Positions 18,020 through 27,432 are shown, counted from the first letter of the stretch. The stretch: 64,000 nt of DNA from Legionella wadsworthii DSM 21896 = ATCC 33877 (GCF_000701265.1 NZ_JNIA01000025.1:1-64000); one strand, 5' to 3'. Made by a program: numbers and translations. The notes: a model not told the origin generated them from the letters alone.

Positions 18020-18182
18020 ACAGGCAATGACTTCCCGTACCTGAGCCCGTTTCTATTTTTCACGGCGGAGGTCTATGGAGAGCTTTAGGCTTCCTGGTCA
18101 AGCAGGCTTGCACACCACTCTTCAACTCAACCCCCTTAACTGAAGTCAATTAAATGGTTCAGTCAGGAAGAGTCATCACCTA
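18020..18182 (-). ncRNA. Rod-shaped structured RNA, candidate 6S RNA
   Basis: On the minus strand a 14-bp closing stem pairs GGUGAUGACUCUUCC (18166-18180, one bulged C) with GGGAAGUCAUUGCC (18023-18036). Moving inward, CUGA pairs with UCAG. A side hairpin UUAAUUG/CAGUUAA (18136-18153) faces a CCGU/ACGG hairpin (18047-18065). Then GGGGGUU (18129-18135) pairs with GACCUCC (18067-18073), AGAG with CUCU, UGGU with ACCA, and the apex is CAAGC/GCUUG (18099-18110). Several pairs are G-U only when read on this strand, which gives the direction. Length, symmetry about the apex, the central open region and a GAAGCCU(U)AAA stretch shared with E. coli 6S support 6S. Promoter and terminator are not clear. 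Confidence 0.55.
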
Positions 18183-18232
18183 ATTTTAAGAATAGACCAG
18201 AAGAAGCTTCATCATTTCATTTTGCGCAAACT

Positions 18233-19009
18233 TTACTTTTTATTTTCCCTAAACAGATGATTCGCTGAAGCTTGTACCGTAGGCATTATTGTCATTTCTT
18301 CAATATCCATATGCTGAGGACGAGTAATACAAAACACAATTGCATCTGCAACATCTTCTGCAGATAAAGGTTGGAAATCTTTATAAAATTCCTTTGCTTT
18401 TTGTTGGTCATTCCATCGTACTTCACTAAACTCTGTTTCTACTGCCCCTGGGGCAATTTCAGTGACACGTATCGGGCTACCAAGCATATCCAATCGCATG
18501 GATTTAGAAAGTGCATGTACAGCATGTTTTGTTGCACAATAAACGTTTCCATTGGGATAACATTCATGCCCCGCCACAGAACTGATGTTAACTACGTGGC
18601 CTCTACCCCGCTCCAACATACCCGGTAATACGGCACGACTGACATAAAGCAAACCTTTGATATTTGTGTCAATCATGATATCCCAGTGCGCTTCAATCCC
18701 TTTTTGTAATGGTAAAGTATCTAAGGCCAATCCTGCATTATTTATCAAAATATCTATCGGCTGCCAACCTGGGGGTAAAGAATCTAATTGTTTTTTAACT
18801 TGCTCCTGGTTACATACATCTAAAGGCAAAATAAAATGCTTTGTCCCATAATTTTGGTTCAATTCTTTTGCCAAATCTTCCAGACGCCCTATTCTGCGAG
18901 CACTTAAAATCAGCTGCGCGCCATGCGCTGCACACAACCGAGCACAAGCTTGACCTATACCGCTTGAAGCCCCTGTAACTAATATAATTTTATCTTTTAA
19001 ATCATACAT
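18233..19009 (-). CDS. Short-chain dehydrogenase (YdfG-like NADP-dependent oxidoreductase)
   Basis: Classical SDR of 258 aa. The cofactor motif is TGASSGIG (about 13-20), NNAG is at about 91-94, the catalytic Ser is in ISSVAG (about 142-147) and YCATK is at about 156-160. PGAVETEFSEVRW (about 187-199) resembles YdfG, which oxidises L-allo-threonine and reduces 3-hydroxypropionate-type substrates. The real substrate cannot be read from sequence. It is cytosolic and sits alone beside the structured RNA. Confidence 0.9.
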   Translation of the reverse strand: MYDLKDKIILVTGASSGIGQACARLCAAHGAQLILSARRIGRLEDLAKELNQNYGTKHFILPLDVCNQEQVKKQLDSLPPGWQPIDILINNAGLALDTLPLQKGIEAHWDIMIDTNIKGLLYVSRAVLPGMLERGRGHVVNISSVAGHECYPNGNVYCATKHAVHALSKSMRLDMLGSPIRVTEIAPGAVETEFSEVRWNDQQKAKEFYKDFQPLSAEDVADAIVFCITRPQHMDIEEMTIMPTVQASANHLFRENKK

Positions 19010-19125
19010 GTCAGTCCCGTTTTCTTATCACAAATTGAATGTTTATTACTTTAATCAAAAAAATACAATAAGAAATTTGAATAGGTTTCTTAATCTGCAA
19101 AATAGATGGTAAGAGACTTATATTG

Positions 19126-19758
19126 TTATTTTTTTTGTAGTAATTGCATGACTTCCTCGTCAGATGTCTGTAAAAAATTATTGTACCATAAACCAACTGC
19201 ATAAAAATTAGCCGGACGCATCGGGCAAATGAGCTCATCAACTAAGGGGGCAATTTCATCGCAAGTTGAACGCGCAGCTACTGGAACTGCAACAACTAAC
19301 TTTGCTGGAGTTTTTTGTTTTAAAGCGGCGATCGCAGCCCGCATGGTATATCCTGTAGCAATCCCATCATCCACAAGGATTACTGTTTTTCCTGACAATT
19401 TAGGAAAAGCTCTTTTACCGCGGTATACTTCTTCACGCCGGGATAACTCCTCTTGCTCCGATTTCTTAATTTTGGCGATCGCTGATTTTTGAATATTTAA
19501 GGTATTCACTATATCTTCATTAAGGACAGTAATTCCTCCTGAAGCAATAGCACCCATTGCTAATTCTTCATGTCCAGGAACTCCCAGCTTGCGCACAATG
19601 AAAATATCTAGCGGGAAAGACAATCTATTTGCAATTTCATACGCTACAGGAACTCCTCCACGGGGAAGTGCCAATACAATCACATCAGCTTGCTTCGCGT
19701 ATTTCTTTAAAGAGTCTGCTAGTACACGGCCTGCTTGATAGCGATCAACGTAGTTCAT
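19126..19758 (-). CDS. Type I phosphoribosyltransferase family protein
   Basis: A 210-aa protein with the PRTase PRPP-binding loop VILVDDGIATGYT (about 125-137) and an N-terminal ALPRGGVPVAYEIA with FIVRKLGVPGHEELAMGAIA. This is the pattern of uncharacterised phosphoribosyltransferase-like proteins often found with dienelactone hydrolase or erythromycin esterase domains, here alone. The base substrate is unknown. It is divergent from the aconitase gene. Confidence 0.9.
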   Translation of the reverse strand: MNYVDRYQAGRVLADSLKKYAKQADVIVLALPRGGVPVAYEIANRLSFPLDIFIVRKLGVPGHEELAMGAIASGGITVLNEDIVNTLNIQKSAIAKIKKSEQEELSRREEVYRGKRAFPKLSGKTVILVDDGIATGYTMRAAIAALKQKTPAKLVVAVPVAARSTCDEIAPLVDELICPMRPANFYAVGLWYNNFLQTSDEEVMQLLQKK

Positions 19759-19963
19759 CCCAAATTCTCCAAAAAGGATGGTTCAAATAAGTTTAGTCTA
19801 TCCTTTTTAATGCCTCAAAGTTTAACCAATTCAATGAGCAACACACCCAGGCACTCAACATGACAAAAAGATTTTTTACGCAAGTAACCCAATTTTTTGT
19901 ATCAAAGTGTCTTTGACAGCCTGTGCTATATTTTAAAAAGCTGTTCTCACGGAGGAAATAGCA

Positions 19964-21907
19964 ATGAATGTGACTGAAAAAATAATCAAAGCACATCTAC
20001 TTGAAGGTAACATGGAGCCTGGCAAAGAAATTGCCTTAAAAATAGATCAAACATTATGTCAGGATGCCACCGGAACCCTTGTGATGTTAGAACTGGAAGC
20101 AATCGGTCTGGAACGTACCCAAGCTGAAATTTCTGTTCAGTATGTCGATCACAACCTGATTCAAGCAGATAATAAAAATCCTGAGGATCATTTGTTTTTG
20201 GCAAGTGCTGCACGACGCTTTGGTTTTTATTTCAGTAGACCTGGAAACGGTATAAGCCATGCAGTTCATATGCAATATTTTGGTAAACCCGGGAAAACAT
20301 TAACCGGCTCCGATAGTCATACCTGCGCGGCAGGATCTTTAGGAATGATTGCCATTGGATCTGGTGGATTGGAAGTAGCAATGGCTATTGCGGGTTATCC
20401 TTTGTATATCAAAATGCCGAAAGTCATGGGAATTCATTTATCAGGTTCTTTACCAGAATGGGTTAGTGCCAAAGACGTTATTCTGGAAATGCTTCGCCGA
20501 TACGATGTCAAAGGCGGTGTAGGCTATGTCTTAGAATATTATGGGGAAGGATTAAAACATTTGAGCGCCATGGACCGGCATGTAATTGCGAATATGGGCG
20601 CAGAATTAGGAGCAACTACCACTGTTTTTCCTTCGGATGACATAACTAAAAATTTTTTAAAAAGCGAAGGCAGAGAACAAGACTGGTTAGAATTAAAAGC
20701 GGATAAAAAAGCCTCTTTTGATGAACATGTCGAAATTAACTTATCTCAATTGGTACCTTTAATTGCAAAGCCGACAAGCCCTGGCAACGTCGTTCCTGTC
20801 TCAGAAATTGCCGGTGAAAAAATATATCAAGCATATATCGGATCTTCAGCGAACCCAGGTTATCGGGATTTTGCAATTGCAGCTGAAATTGTCAAAGGCC
20901 AAACTGTCCATGCCGATGTTTCATTCGATGTGAACCCCACTTCTCGAACTATCTTGGAAGAATTAGTCCAGGAAGGATATTTAGGCAACCTCATTCATGC
21001 AGGAGCGCGAATACATCAAGCCGGCTGCAATGGATGTATCGGCATGGGACAAGCACCTGCCACAGAAAAAAACAGTTTACGCACCGTACCTAGAAATTTT
21101 CCTGGCCGCTCCGGGACCAAAGAAGATAAAGTCTTTCTTTGTAGTCCAGAAACTGCTGCAGCTTCAGCAGTGACGGGAGTAATAACGGATCCAACCACCT
21201 TGGAAATCCCCTATCCTCAAATAAAAATACCCAAAAAACGAATTATTAACCGTGCATGCCTGGAGGAGCCCCTGCCTTTAAAGGAAGCGAAAAAAATTAA
21301 ACTGGCCAAAGGTGCCAATATTGTTACTTTGCCAGAATTTGAACCAATGCCCAACTCTTTGGAAATTCCCATTTTGCTCAAAGTAGAAGACAATATTTCA
21401 ACAGACGAAATTTCACCAGCGGGTGCCAAGGTTCTTCCATACCGAAGTAATATTCCTAAAATCAGTGAATTTACTTTTAGCCTTGTCGACCAAGGGTATG
21501 CAACGCGTGCTAAAAGTCAAAAGGAAGGACATGTGATAGTCGGAGGAGAAAATTATGGACAGGGATCGAGTCGGGAACATGCTGCATTAGCCCCTCGTTT
21601 TTTAGGATTACGGGTTGTCATTGCAAAAAGCTTTGCTCGCATCCACTGGCAAAATCTGATTAATTTTGGCATTTTGCCTTTAGTATTTAAAGATCCTAAT
21701 GATTATGATCTAATCAGCATGGGCGATATGGTGATCATTAAAAGCCTACCCACAATTTTAGACAATGAATCCTTCAAAATTAAGATAAATGACAAAGACA
21801 TAGAAGTAGTACAATCTTTATCCAAGAGACAAATAGAATTACTGATTGAAGGCGGGCTGATTAATTGGGTTAAAAAAGACATAAAAAGGAAAGTAAAAAT
21901 CGAATAG
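19964..21907 (+). CDS. Aconitate hydratase, short Aquifex-type
   Basis: Fe-S enzyme interconverting citrate and isocitrate, or a related hydro-lyase reaction. At 647 aa it is shorter than AcnA (about 890) and AcnB. It resembles the putative aconitase subfamily that keeps the large domain and swivel domain in one chain. Cluster ligands are in SDSHTCAAGS (about 107-116) and AGCNGCIGMG (about 350-359). The swivel signature GGENYGQGSSREHAAL is at about 526-541. GGAGGA at 19951 supports the start. An extended -10 (TGCTATATT, 19924-19932) is a possible promoter. A terminator follows at 21949. Confidence 0.88.
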   Translation: MNVTEKIIKAHLLEGNMEPGKEIALKIDQTLCQDATGTLVMLELEAIGLERTQAEISVQYVDHNLIQADNKNPEDHLFLASAARRFGFYFSRPGNGISHAVHMQYFGKPGKTLTGSDSHTCAAGSLGMIAIGSGGLEVAMAIAGYPLYIKMPKVMGIHLSGSLPEWVSAKDVILEMLRRYDVKGGVGYVLEYYGEGLKHLSAMDRHVIANMGAELGATTTVFPSDDITKNFLKSEGREQDWLELKADKKASFDEHVEINLSQLVPLIAKPTSPGNVVPVSEIAGEKIYQAYIGSSANPGYRDFAIAAEIVKGQTVHADVSFDVNPTSRTILEELVQEGYLGNLIHAGARIHQAGCNGCIGMGQAPATEKNSLRTVPRNFPGRSGTKEDKVFLCSPETAAASAVTGVITDPTTLEIPYPQIKIPKKRIINRACLEEPLPLKEAKKIKLAKGANIVTLPEFEPMPNSLEIPILLKVEDNISTDEISPAGAKVLPYRSNIPKISEFTFSLVDQGYATRAKSQKEGHVIVGGENYGQGSSREHAALAPRFLGLRVVIAKSFARIHWQNLINFGILPLVFKDPNDYDLISMGDMVIIKSLPTILDNESFKIKINDKDIEVVQSLSKRQIELLIEGGLINWVKKDIKRKVKIE

Positions 21908-21948
21908 CTCCCATCGATGAAACCGCAAGGATGAGCAGCTCAGTTAAA

Positions 21949-21988
21949 GATGAAGAAGGATTTCATCACCTTCTTTTCATCTATTTTT
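21949..21988 (+). terminator. Rho-independent terminator after the aconitase gene
   Basis: GATGAAGAAGG (21949-21959) pairs with CCTTCTTTTCATC (21969-21981), followed by TATTTTT. Confidence 0.75.
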
Positions 21989-22066
21989 GTTAGGGGTTCT
22001 CATCACGCGCCCAAATTTGGATAAAAAATAAGCTATACTTCAAATAAATTCAACTGGGTAAAAGAG

Positions 22067-23044
22067 ATGAATACAGTTTATCTTCTAATTCTTTTTATCT
22101 TAAAGATTTTAAAATTTGCCGTTTGGTTTTTAATCTTTACGGTTATTTTTGGAGCGCTTTCTCCTTATATAAGCCACTTATCCTCCTATCCTTTCTTACA
22201 TCCATTTCTTGATTTGGCCAAAGGCATTCATACCGGTGTCAAATATTTTATACCGACTAAAATTGCAGGCTGGGATCTGTGGGCATTGATTTCCGTTATT
22301 ATTTTATTGTTTATCTCAGCTACCCTTTCCAATTTTATTTTTTCACTGCAAAAAGCGAAAATGAGAGCCAGCTTGAGAGAGTTCGAAAGTAAACCAATGA
22401 CCGCACAACAGCAAACTTTAGTCAGAAAAATGGAGGAAACTATAGAAGACTCAGGTAAAAATAAAGAAAAAACCAGACAAGAATTACTAAAAGAGTTTGC
22501 GCAATTGAAAAAAGAACTTGAAAAAACCGGTAGAGATCTCTCATTTTTAGCAATTGACGTCGTGGATTCAACGAACATGAAACTCGGGGAAGAACCAGTC
22601 ATCGTAGAACATGATTTCAACCAATACCACGATTTCATTACCAACAAATTTAAAGAAAATGGGTATATCAAAGCAGCTTGGACTCCTGATGGGGTAATGG
22701 CTTGTTTTAACACTACCCAGCAGGCCATCGCAGCTGCAAAAGATATTATTTTAAGCCTCCCAGATTTTAATAAATCCATTAAAATGATGAAAAGGGATTT
22801 TCATATTCGTTGCGGAATCAATAGCGGATTCGTTTACTATGATTTATCCACTCCTCTAGAAGAATTTAGCGATAGAGTCATTGATATTGCAGGACACATG
22901 CAAAAACATGCTGATGTAGATACTGTGCAGATAGCGAAGCACATTGTAAAACCAATTGAATCCTATCAAATATTTGAATCCACTAAAAACATAGTAGATG
23001 GATTTGAAGTATGCGAGTGGCGCTCCCAAAACAAAGAAACATAA
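22067..23044 (+). CDS. Membrane-anchored class III adenylate/guanylate cyclase-like protein
   Basis: A 325-aa protein with two N-terminal membrane segments (about 5-30 and 70-93), a charged coiled linker (about 98-158) and a cytosolic class III cyclase-like domain (about 158-315). The two metal aspartates are visible: IDVVDST (about 163) and TPDGVMACF (about 207). The CGINSGFVYYD strand is present. The catalytic Asn and Arg of the usual VNxAAR motif appear replaced in VIDIAGHMQKHA, so activity or product is in doubt. It is a single gene with its own intergenic space. Interpretation of the residues is by eye. Confidence 0.8.
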   Translation: MNTVYLLILFILKILKFAVWFLIFTVIFGALSPYISHLSSYPFLHPFLDLAKGIHTGVKYFIPTKIAGWDLWALISVIILLFISATLSNFIFSLQKAKMRASLREFESKPMTAQQQTLVRKMEETIEDSGKNKEKTRQELLKEFAQLKKELEKTGRDLSFLAIDVVDSTNMKLGEEPVIVEHDFNQYHDFITNKFKENGYIKAAWTPDGVMACFNTTQQAIAAAKDIILSLPDFNKSIKMMKRDFHIRCGINSGFVYYDLSTPLEEFSDRVIDIAGHMQKHADVDTVQIAKHIVKPIESYQIFESTKNIVDGFEVCEWRSQNKET

Positions 23045-23090
23045 GAATACTGTTGCCTGCATTCCTATGTGACTTTTTCTGGTTTTATTT

Positions 23091-24026
23091 TTATTTAAAA
23101 TTTAGTTTAGGCCCTAAAGGTACAATTTGGGTTGGATTAATCTTTTTATGACTAAAATAATAATGTTGCTTAATATGTAAAAAGTTCACTGTCTCTTGCA
23201 CTCCAGGATAAGAATACAATTTTTCTAAATAAGGCTGGAGTGATTTATAATCGCTTATTCGCTGCTGGTTGGTTTTGAAATGACTGTAATACACTGCATC
23301 AAATCGAATCAAACTGGTAAACAAACGCCAGTCTGTTTCAGTTATTTGTTCTCCCATTAAGTAATTTTGGTGACGCAAACGCTCATCCAGCTCGTCCAGC
23401 AAGAGAAATAATTGAATGTAAGCTTCTTCATAAGCTTCCTGTGTGGTCGCAAAACCACAACGATATACTCCATTATTAATCGCATGATAAATACGATCAT
23501 TTAATGCATCAATTTCAGTACGGAGCGTTTCTGGATAAAAATCCTGTTCATCCCCTGTCAAATGGTTAAACGCTTGATTCATTTGACGGATAATTTCTGC
23601 TGATTCATTATTCACAATCGTTTTTTCTTTTTTATCCCATAAAACCGGTACTGTGACTCTGCCATTGTATTGATTATCTGCCTTTGTATACAGTTCATAT
23701 AAATAATCTAATCCATAAAGTAAATCACCTGTGGCACCCATACCCTTTTTAAATTCCCATCCATTTTCTAGCATGTGAGGGTGTACGATAGAAATATCGA
23801 TGTAATCTTCTAATTTTTTTATTTTTCTGAAAATCAAGGTACGATGCGCCCAAGGACAGGCAAGAGATACATACAAATGATAACGCCCCTTCTCTGCAGG
23901 AAAACGAGCATTTGGTTCACTACTTATTGCTGTATGAAACTGGGTCGGTTCTCGTTTGAAAGCGCCACCAGATTTTGAAGTATCATACCAAACATCATGC
24001 CATTGGCCATCCACTAAAAGTCCCAT
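23091..24026 (-). CDS. Glutathionyl-hydroquinone reductase (Xi-class GST)
   Basis: Reduces glutathionyl-hydroquinones. The 311 aa start MGLLVDGQWHDVWYDT, close to E. coli YqjG. The catalytic cysteine is in YVSLACPWAHRTLIFR. HPHMLENGWEF, GRVTVPVLWDK and NNESAEIIRQMN complete the N-terminal thioredoxin-like domain, and the C-terminal half is the helical GST domain. The ATG at 24026 is preferred over 24041 because AAAAGG precedes it at good spacing and family members begin here. Confidence 0.93.
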   Translation of the reverse strand: MGLLVDGQWHDVWYDTSKSGGAFKREPTQFHTAISSEPNARFPAEKGRYHLYVSLACPWAHRTLIFRKIKKLEDYIDISIVHPHMLENGWEFKKGMGATGDLLYGLDYLYELYTKADNQYNGRVTVPVLWDKKEKTIVNNESAEIIRQMNQAFNHLTGDEQDFYPETLRTEIDALNDRIYHAINNGVYRCGFATTQEAYEEAYIQLFLLLDELDERLRHQNYLMGEQITETDWRLFTSLIRFDAVYYSHFKTNQQRISDYKSLQPYLEKLYSYPGVQETVNFLHIKQHYYFSHKKINPTQIVPLGPKLNFK

Positions 24027-24107
24027 GCTTTTCCTTTTCATTTGAAACTGAGAATAAAAAATAATAGCATACAGTTTTTGGAATCTTTCTAATTTTTTAA
24101 AGGACTA

Positions 24108-25067
24108 ATGAATAAAATTATTTGTATTGGGGGCATCACCGTAGATCGGAAAATAACCCCTTCATATTCCTTACACTTGGCTACTTCCAATCCGGTTTCC
24201 TCAACCTATACTTTCGGCGGTGTTGCCCATAATGTGGCTAAAAATCTTTCTTTACTAACAAGTAATGTGCACCTATATAGTGTAGTGGGTCCTGATAATT
24301 ATGGATTTAAAGTTAAGGCTGATTTAAAAAAGTTCGGTATTCATACCCAGAATATTTTTACCTTACCGAACAAATCCACTGCCCAATATGATGTGATTCT
24401 CAATCAGAATGGGGAATTGTTTCTTGCCCTGGCCGATATGGAAATTTTTGATCATGTGCCTGCCGATCAGTTTACCCAATCTTGGCATGAGTGGAATCAA
24501 AATGAGCTTGTTTTCCTGGATACCAATTTACCCCAAGTCATCATCGAGCAAGCGTTACAAAAAGCACGTACGGAAAATATGAAGCTTTGTATTGATCCCG
24601 TATCGGTTGCCAAAGCGAGGAAACTCCCTCCCTGTCTTGAGTCTATTTTTTTAATAAAGCCAGATCGTTTAGAGGCAGAAGCTTTAGCCCAAATTCCTAT
24701 ACGTTCCTTAGCAGATTGCATGAAAGCGGGCCAATTATTATTAGATAAAGGAGTTAAAAATTGCGTGATCAGTTTGGGAAAACACGGCTATGTACTCATT
24801 AATGAAAGAATAAAAAAACATGTTCCTGCTTTTGATGTTGATCCCATACTGGACGTGAGTGGCGCTGGGGATGCTTTTATTGCAGGAATTCTTTTTGAAT
24901 TGCAAAAGGGTTCATCCATTGAAAATGCATGCCAAACAGGGGCAGCTATGGCAGCTTTAACATTACAATCGACTCATACTGTACACGATAAAATAAATCT
25001 CGAAGCCATTAAAAATATTATATCCAAATCTGAATTAAGAGAACCGAACCATGAATCCATTTTTTGA
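24108..25067 (+). CDS. psuK: Pseudouridine kinase (PfkB family)
   Basis: Phosphorylates pseudouridine to pseudouridine 5'-phosphate. The 319 aa have the PfkB/ribokinase N-terminus (GGVAHNVAKNLSLL at about 38-51) and the catalytic DVSGAGDAFIAG (about 249-260). Specificity is inferred from the neighbour: the stop lies 17 bases inside the pseudouridine-5'-phosphate glycosidase gene, the typical psuK-psuG arrangement. AAGGAC precedes the ATG. Confidence 0.93.
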   Translation: MNKIICIGGITVDRKITPSYSLHLATSNPVSSTYTFGGVAHNVAKNLSLLTSNVHLYSVVGPDNYGFKVKADLKKFGIHTQNIFTLPNKSTAQYDVILNQNGELFLALADMEIFDHVPADQFTQSWHEWNQNELVFLDTNLPQVIIEQALQKARTENMKLCIDPVSVAKARKLPPCLESIFLIKPDRLEAEALAQIPIRSLADCMKAGQLLLDKGVKNCVISLGKHGYVLINERIKKHVPAFDVDPILDVSGAGDAFIAGILFELQKGSSIENACQTGAAMAALTLQSTHTVHDKINLEAIKNIISKSELREPNHESIF

Positions 25068-25965
25068 TTATTCACCCGAAGTAAAAGACGCACTGGATCA
25101 TAAAAAACCTATTTTGGCCTTGGAATCCACCCTTATTTCTCATGGAATGCCTTATCCCCATAATTATGAAACAGCTAAGGCTGTGGAAGATATTATTCGG
25201 GAATATGAGGTAATACCGGCTACCATTGCTGTCATCAATGGAAGAATAAAAATTGGTTTAACCGCCGATGAATTAAGACAATTTGCCTGTAATAAAGATG
25301 TATTGAAAGCCAGCCGACGTGATTTACCATTCATTGTCACCAACAAATACTCAGCTGGAACTACGGTTGCTGCAACCTTGTTTTGTGCTGCAAAAGCAGG
25401 AATTCAATTATTTGCCACAGGCGGCATTGGTGGTGTCCATCGTGGTGAAGCACAAGATATTTCTGCTGATTTAATTGAAATCGCAAGGACTCCTGTTGCT
25501 GTGATTTGTGCAGGTGCTAAAGCAATCCTGGATCTGCCCCGTACTTTAGAGTTTTTAGAAACTTTAAGCATACCGGTGATAGGATATCGCACTCAGGTAT
25601 TGCCTGCATTTTATACTGATGTGACAAACTATTCTTTATCCAATTGGGTCGAAGATGTACCTTCCCTTGCGTCACTGTTAAATGCTCATTGGCAATTGGA
25701 TACATCTTCTGGCATTCTCATCACAAATCCTATTCCAACAGAATTCAATATTCCCATGGAAGTGATTGAACCAGCCATAACGAATGCCCTGCAAAAGGCA
25801 GAACAAAATCACATATCAGGGAAAGCATTAACCCCATTCCTATTGTCAGAAATTTCTCATCTCACGCAAGGCAAAAGTTTACATGCTAACATCGCATTAA
25901 TTAAAAATAATGCGCGTCTAGGTGCTGAGCTTGCGCGTGTTGTTGGTTCATTTAGCGAAAAGTAA
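25051..25965 (+). CDS. psuG: Pseudouridine-5'-phosphate glycosidase
   Basis: Cleaves pseudouridine 5'-phosphate to uracil and ribose 5-phosphate, a manganese enzyme. The 304 aa show ALESTLISHGMPYPHN (about 23-38), a catalytic Lys region near ASRRDLPF, and the strongly conserved FATGGIGGVHRGE (about 124-136). It overlaps psuK by 17 bases, so the two are translated as a unit for salvage of pseudouridine from RNA turnover. Confidence 0.95.
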   Translation: MNPFFDYSPEVKDALDHKKPILALESTLISHGMPYPHNYETAKAVEDIIREYEVIPATIAVINGRIKIGLTADELRQFACNKDVLKASRRDLPFIVTNKYSAGTTVAATLFCAAKAGIQLFATGGIGGVHRGEAQDISADLIEIARTPVAVICAGAKAILDLPRTLEFLETLSIPVIGYRTQVLPAFYTDVTNYSLSNWVEDVPSLASLLNAHWQLDTSSGILITNPIPTEFNIPMEVIEPAITNALQKAEQNHISGKALTPFLLSEISHLTQGKSLHANIALIKNNARLGAELARVVGSFSEK

Positions 25966-25970
25966 TTGAT

Positions 25971-25990
25971 CCTGGTTGCAAGCAACCAGG
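25971..25990. terminator. Perfect inverted repeat after psuG
   Basis: CCTGGTTGC and GCAACCAGG separated by AA form a tight hairpin between convergent psuG and the gene at 26030. No strong T run follows. Confidence 0.5.
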
Positions 25991-26029
25991 GTGTACTTCC
26001 AGGACATACTGGCTAAAATACTAAAAAAT

Positions 26030-26938
26030 TTATTTCATCGTTGCCTTTACTGAAGGATCTGAGGGAATTTCTACTTCTTTTTCGGAATGAGTTGATTCTT
26101 GTAGCCAATATTTTAAACGTTGAATTCCATGGGCAATTGCTCGGTATACATCAGGAAGAACAGTGATAATTGCATCAAGAAAATCAGTGGCGCCGCCTTT
26201 ATTAAAACCGTAAATGCAACGACTAAATTCAGCACCTTTTTTACTTAAAGCAATTTTGTTGTCTTCTTTAGAAAAGAAACGTCCTGGCTCAAAACCTAAA
26301 TTGTACTTATTTTCATAGTCAATTAATTCATTGGCAAAGACATCTTCAACATCATTGGCAATCAAATGTCTTACTTGAGCTTCAGTAAGTACTGGATAAA
26401 GCTGGGCCATCATTTCCCGTATGGCCTCATTTTTAGTTAAATCTCGTGCCCTCTCTTTGCGAATTTCACGTTTTTCACCAAGACTCCAGTTACATACAGC
26501 CACCAAAAGTGTTAATGATTCATGGTAGTCTGTATAAGCAGTGGCTCGTTTATTGATAAAATAAGCTGCAGCTGCCCAACCTATCCATCCGATAAAACCT
26601 ATAACAGGTAAAAAAGACAAAGCTGTTGCTGTGACACCAAAGGCGATACATCCCAGGATTTTTGTATCAATACTTTTAAGTTGCGTGGATTTTTCTTTAA
26701 AGAGCTGGACGCTTTGATTTAAAAAACGGATATGATGTGTATTACTGATTTGAAAATTTTGGCCTCTTTTAACCTCAATGGCGAGTTGATTGTCGTCTGC
26801 TTGTGCCTCTTTCTTGAGAGTAAAAAAGATTTGAGAGTCTAATTGAAGTCGATTTAAATCACTGCTGATACCCAATTGAGGAATTGATGTAGCGGATAAA
26901 TTTTTTTTTATACCAAAACTCTCCAGTACCGATGCCAT
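26030..26938 (-). CDS. Hypothetical protein with a central membrane hairpin
   Basis: A 302-aa protein with no signal peptide. Two hydrophobic segments lie at about 95-130, separated by a short turn (VIGFIGWIGW). A charged helical region follows, and the acidic tail near residue 285 (SEKEVEIP) precedes a basic end. No family is recognised. A central membrane hairpin without a signal, plus a glutamate-rich stretch near the C-terminus, is seen in several Dot/Icm substrates; this is inference. AGGAG precedes the ATG by about 9 bases. Confidence 0.8.
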   Translation of the reverse strand: MASVLESFGIKKNLSATSIPQLGISSDLNRLQLDSQIFFTLKKEAQADDNQLAIEVKRGQNFQISNTHHIRFLNQSVQLFKEKSTQLKSIDTKILGCIAFGVTATALSFLPVIGFIGWIGWAAAAYFINKRATAYTDYHESLTLLVAVCNWSLGEKREIRKERARDLTKNEAIREMMAQLYPVLTEAQVRHLIANDVEDVFANELIDYENKYNLGFEPGRFFSKEDNKIALSKKGAEFSRCIYGFNKGGATDFLDAIITVLPDVYRAIAHGIQRLKYWLQESTHSEKEVEIPSDPSVKATMK

Positions 26939-27071
26939 TCTTGTTCACTCCTAATCCAAAAAAGGCATTCTAAATTTAATTTTTAACAATAACAATAAAT
27001 AAAGAAATAAAAGAAGGTGCTTAAAGGGTTCTCTTTGGAACCAATTATGGGTTTAATTAGGTATGGCGATT

Positions 27072-27314
27072 CTAATTTTTTTTAGAAATTAATTCTCGAA
27101 TATCCAAGGCGATTTCACGGATGGTTTGAGCCTTGTTGATTTCGTTACGCATATCAAGATCAAATTCATCTTCTAAATCAAAATATAAATTGACCAAATC
27201 CAAAGAACGGGGGACTACCTGATCTATAGATTGATCTAAATCAATTTCTTCTGGGGAAATATCTTGTGTCCTTGCAATGAGATGCACAACTCGATGCTCT
27301 ATGGTTTGCTCCAT
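27072..27314 (-). CDS. Acyl carrier protein-like protein
   Basis: An 80-aa acidic helical protein in which PRSLDLVNLYFDLEDEFDL matches the ACP phosphopantetheine region and helix II. The carrier serine is present, but the residue before it is Arg where most ACPs have Asp. The length fits a free-standing ACP. No fatty-acid or polyketide synthesis genes are adjacent, so its acyl partner is unknown. A good ribosome site (AAAAGGA) precedes the start. Confidence 0.85.
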   Translation of the reverse strand: MEQTIEHRVVHLIARTQDISPEEIDLDQSIDQVVPRSLDLVNLYFDLEDEFDLDMRNEINKAQTIREIALDIRELISKKN

Positions 27315-27432
27315 TTAAAATCCTTTTCTTCCTTAGGGTATATCTCCTTTATATCTCTTTATCGAGTATAAAGCCAGCGCTCATTCAATACCAGTAACTA
27401 TTTATCCTAATAAAAATAAAGCGGTTATTTCT

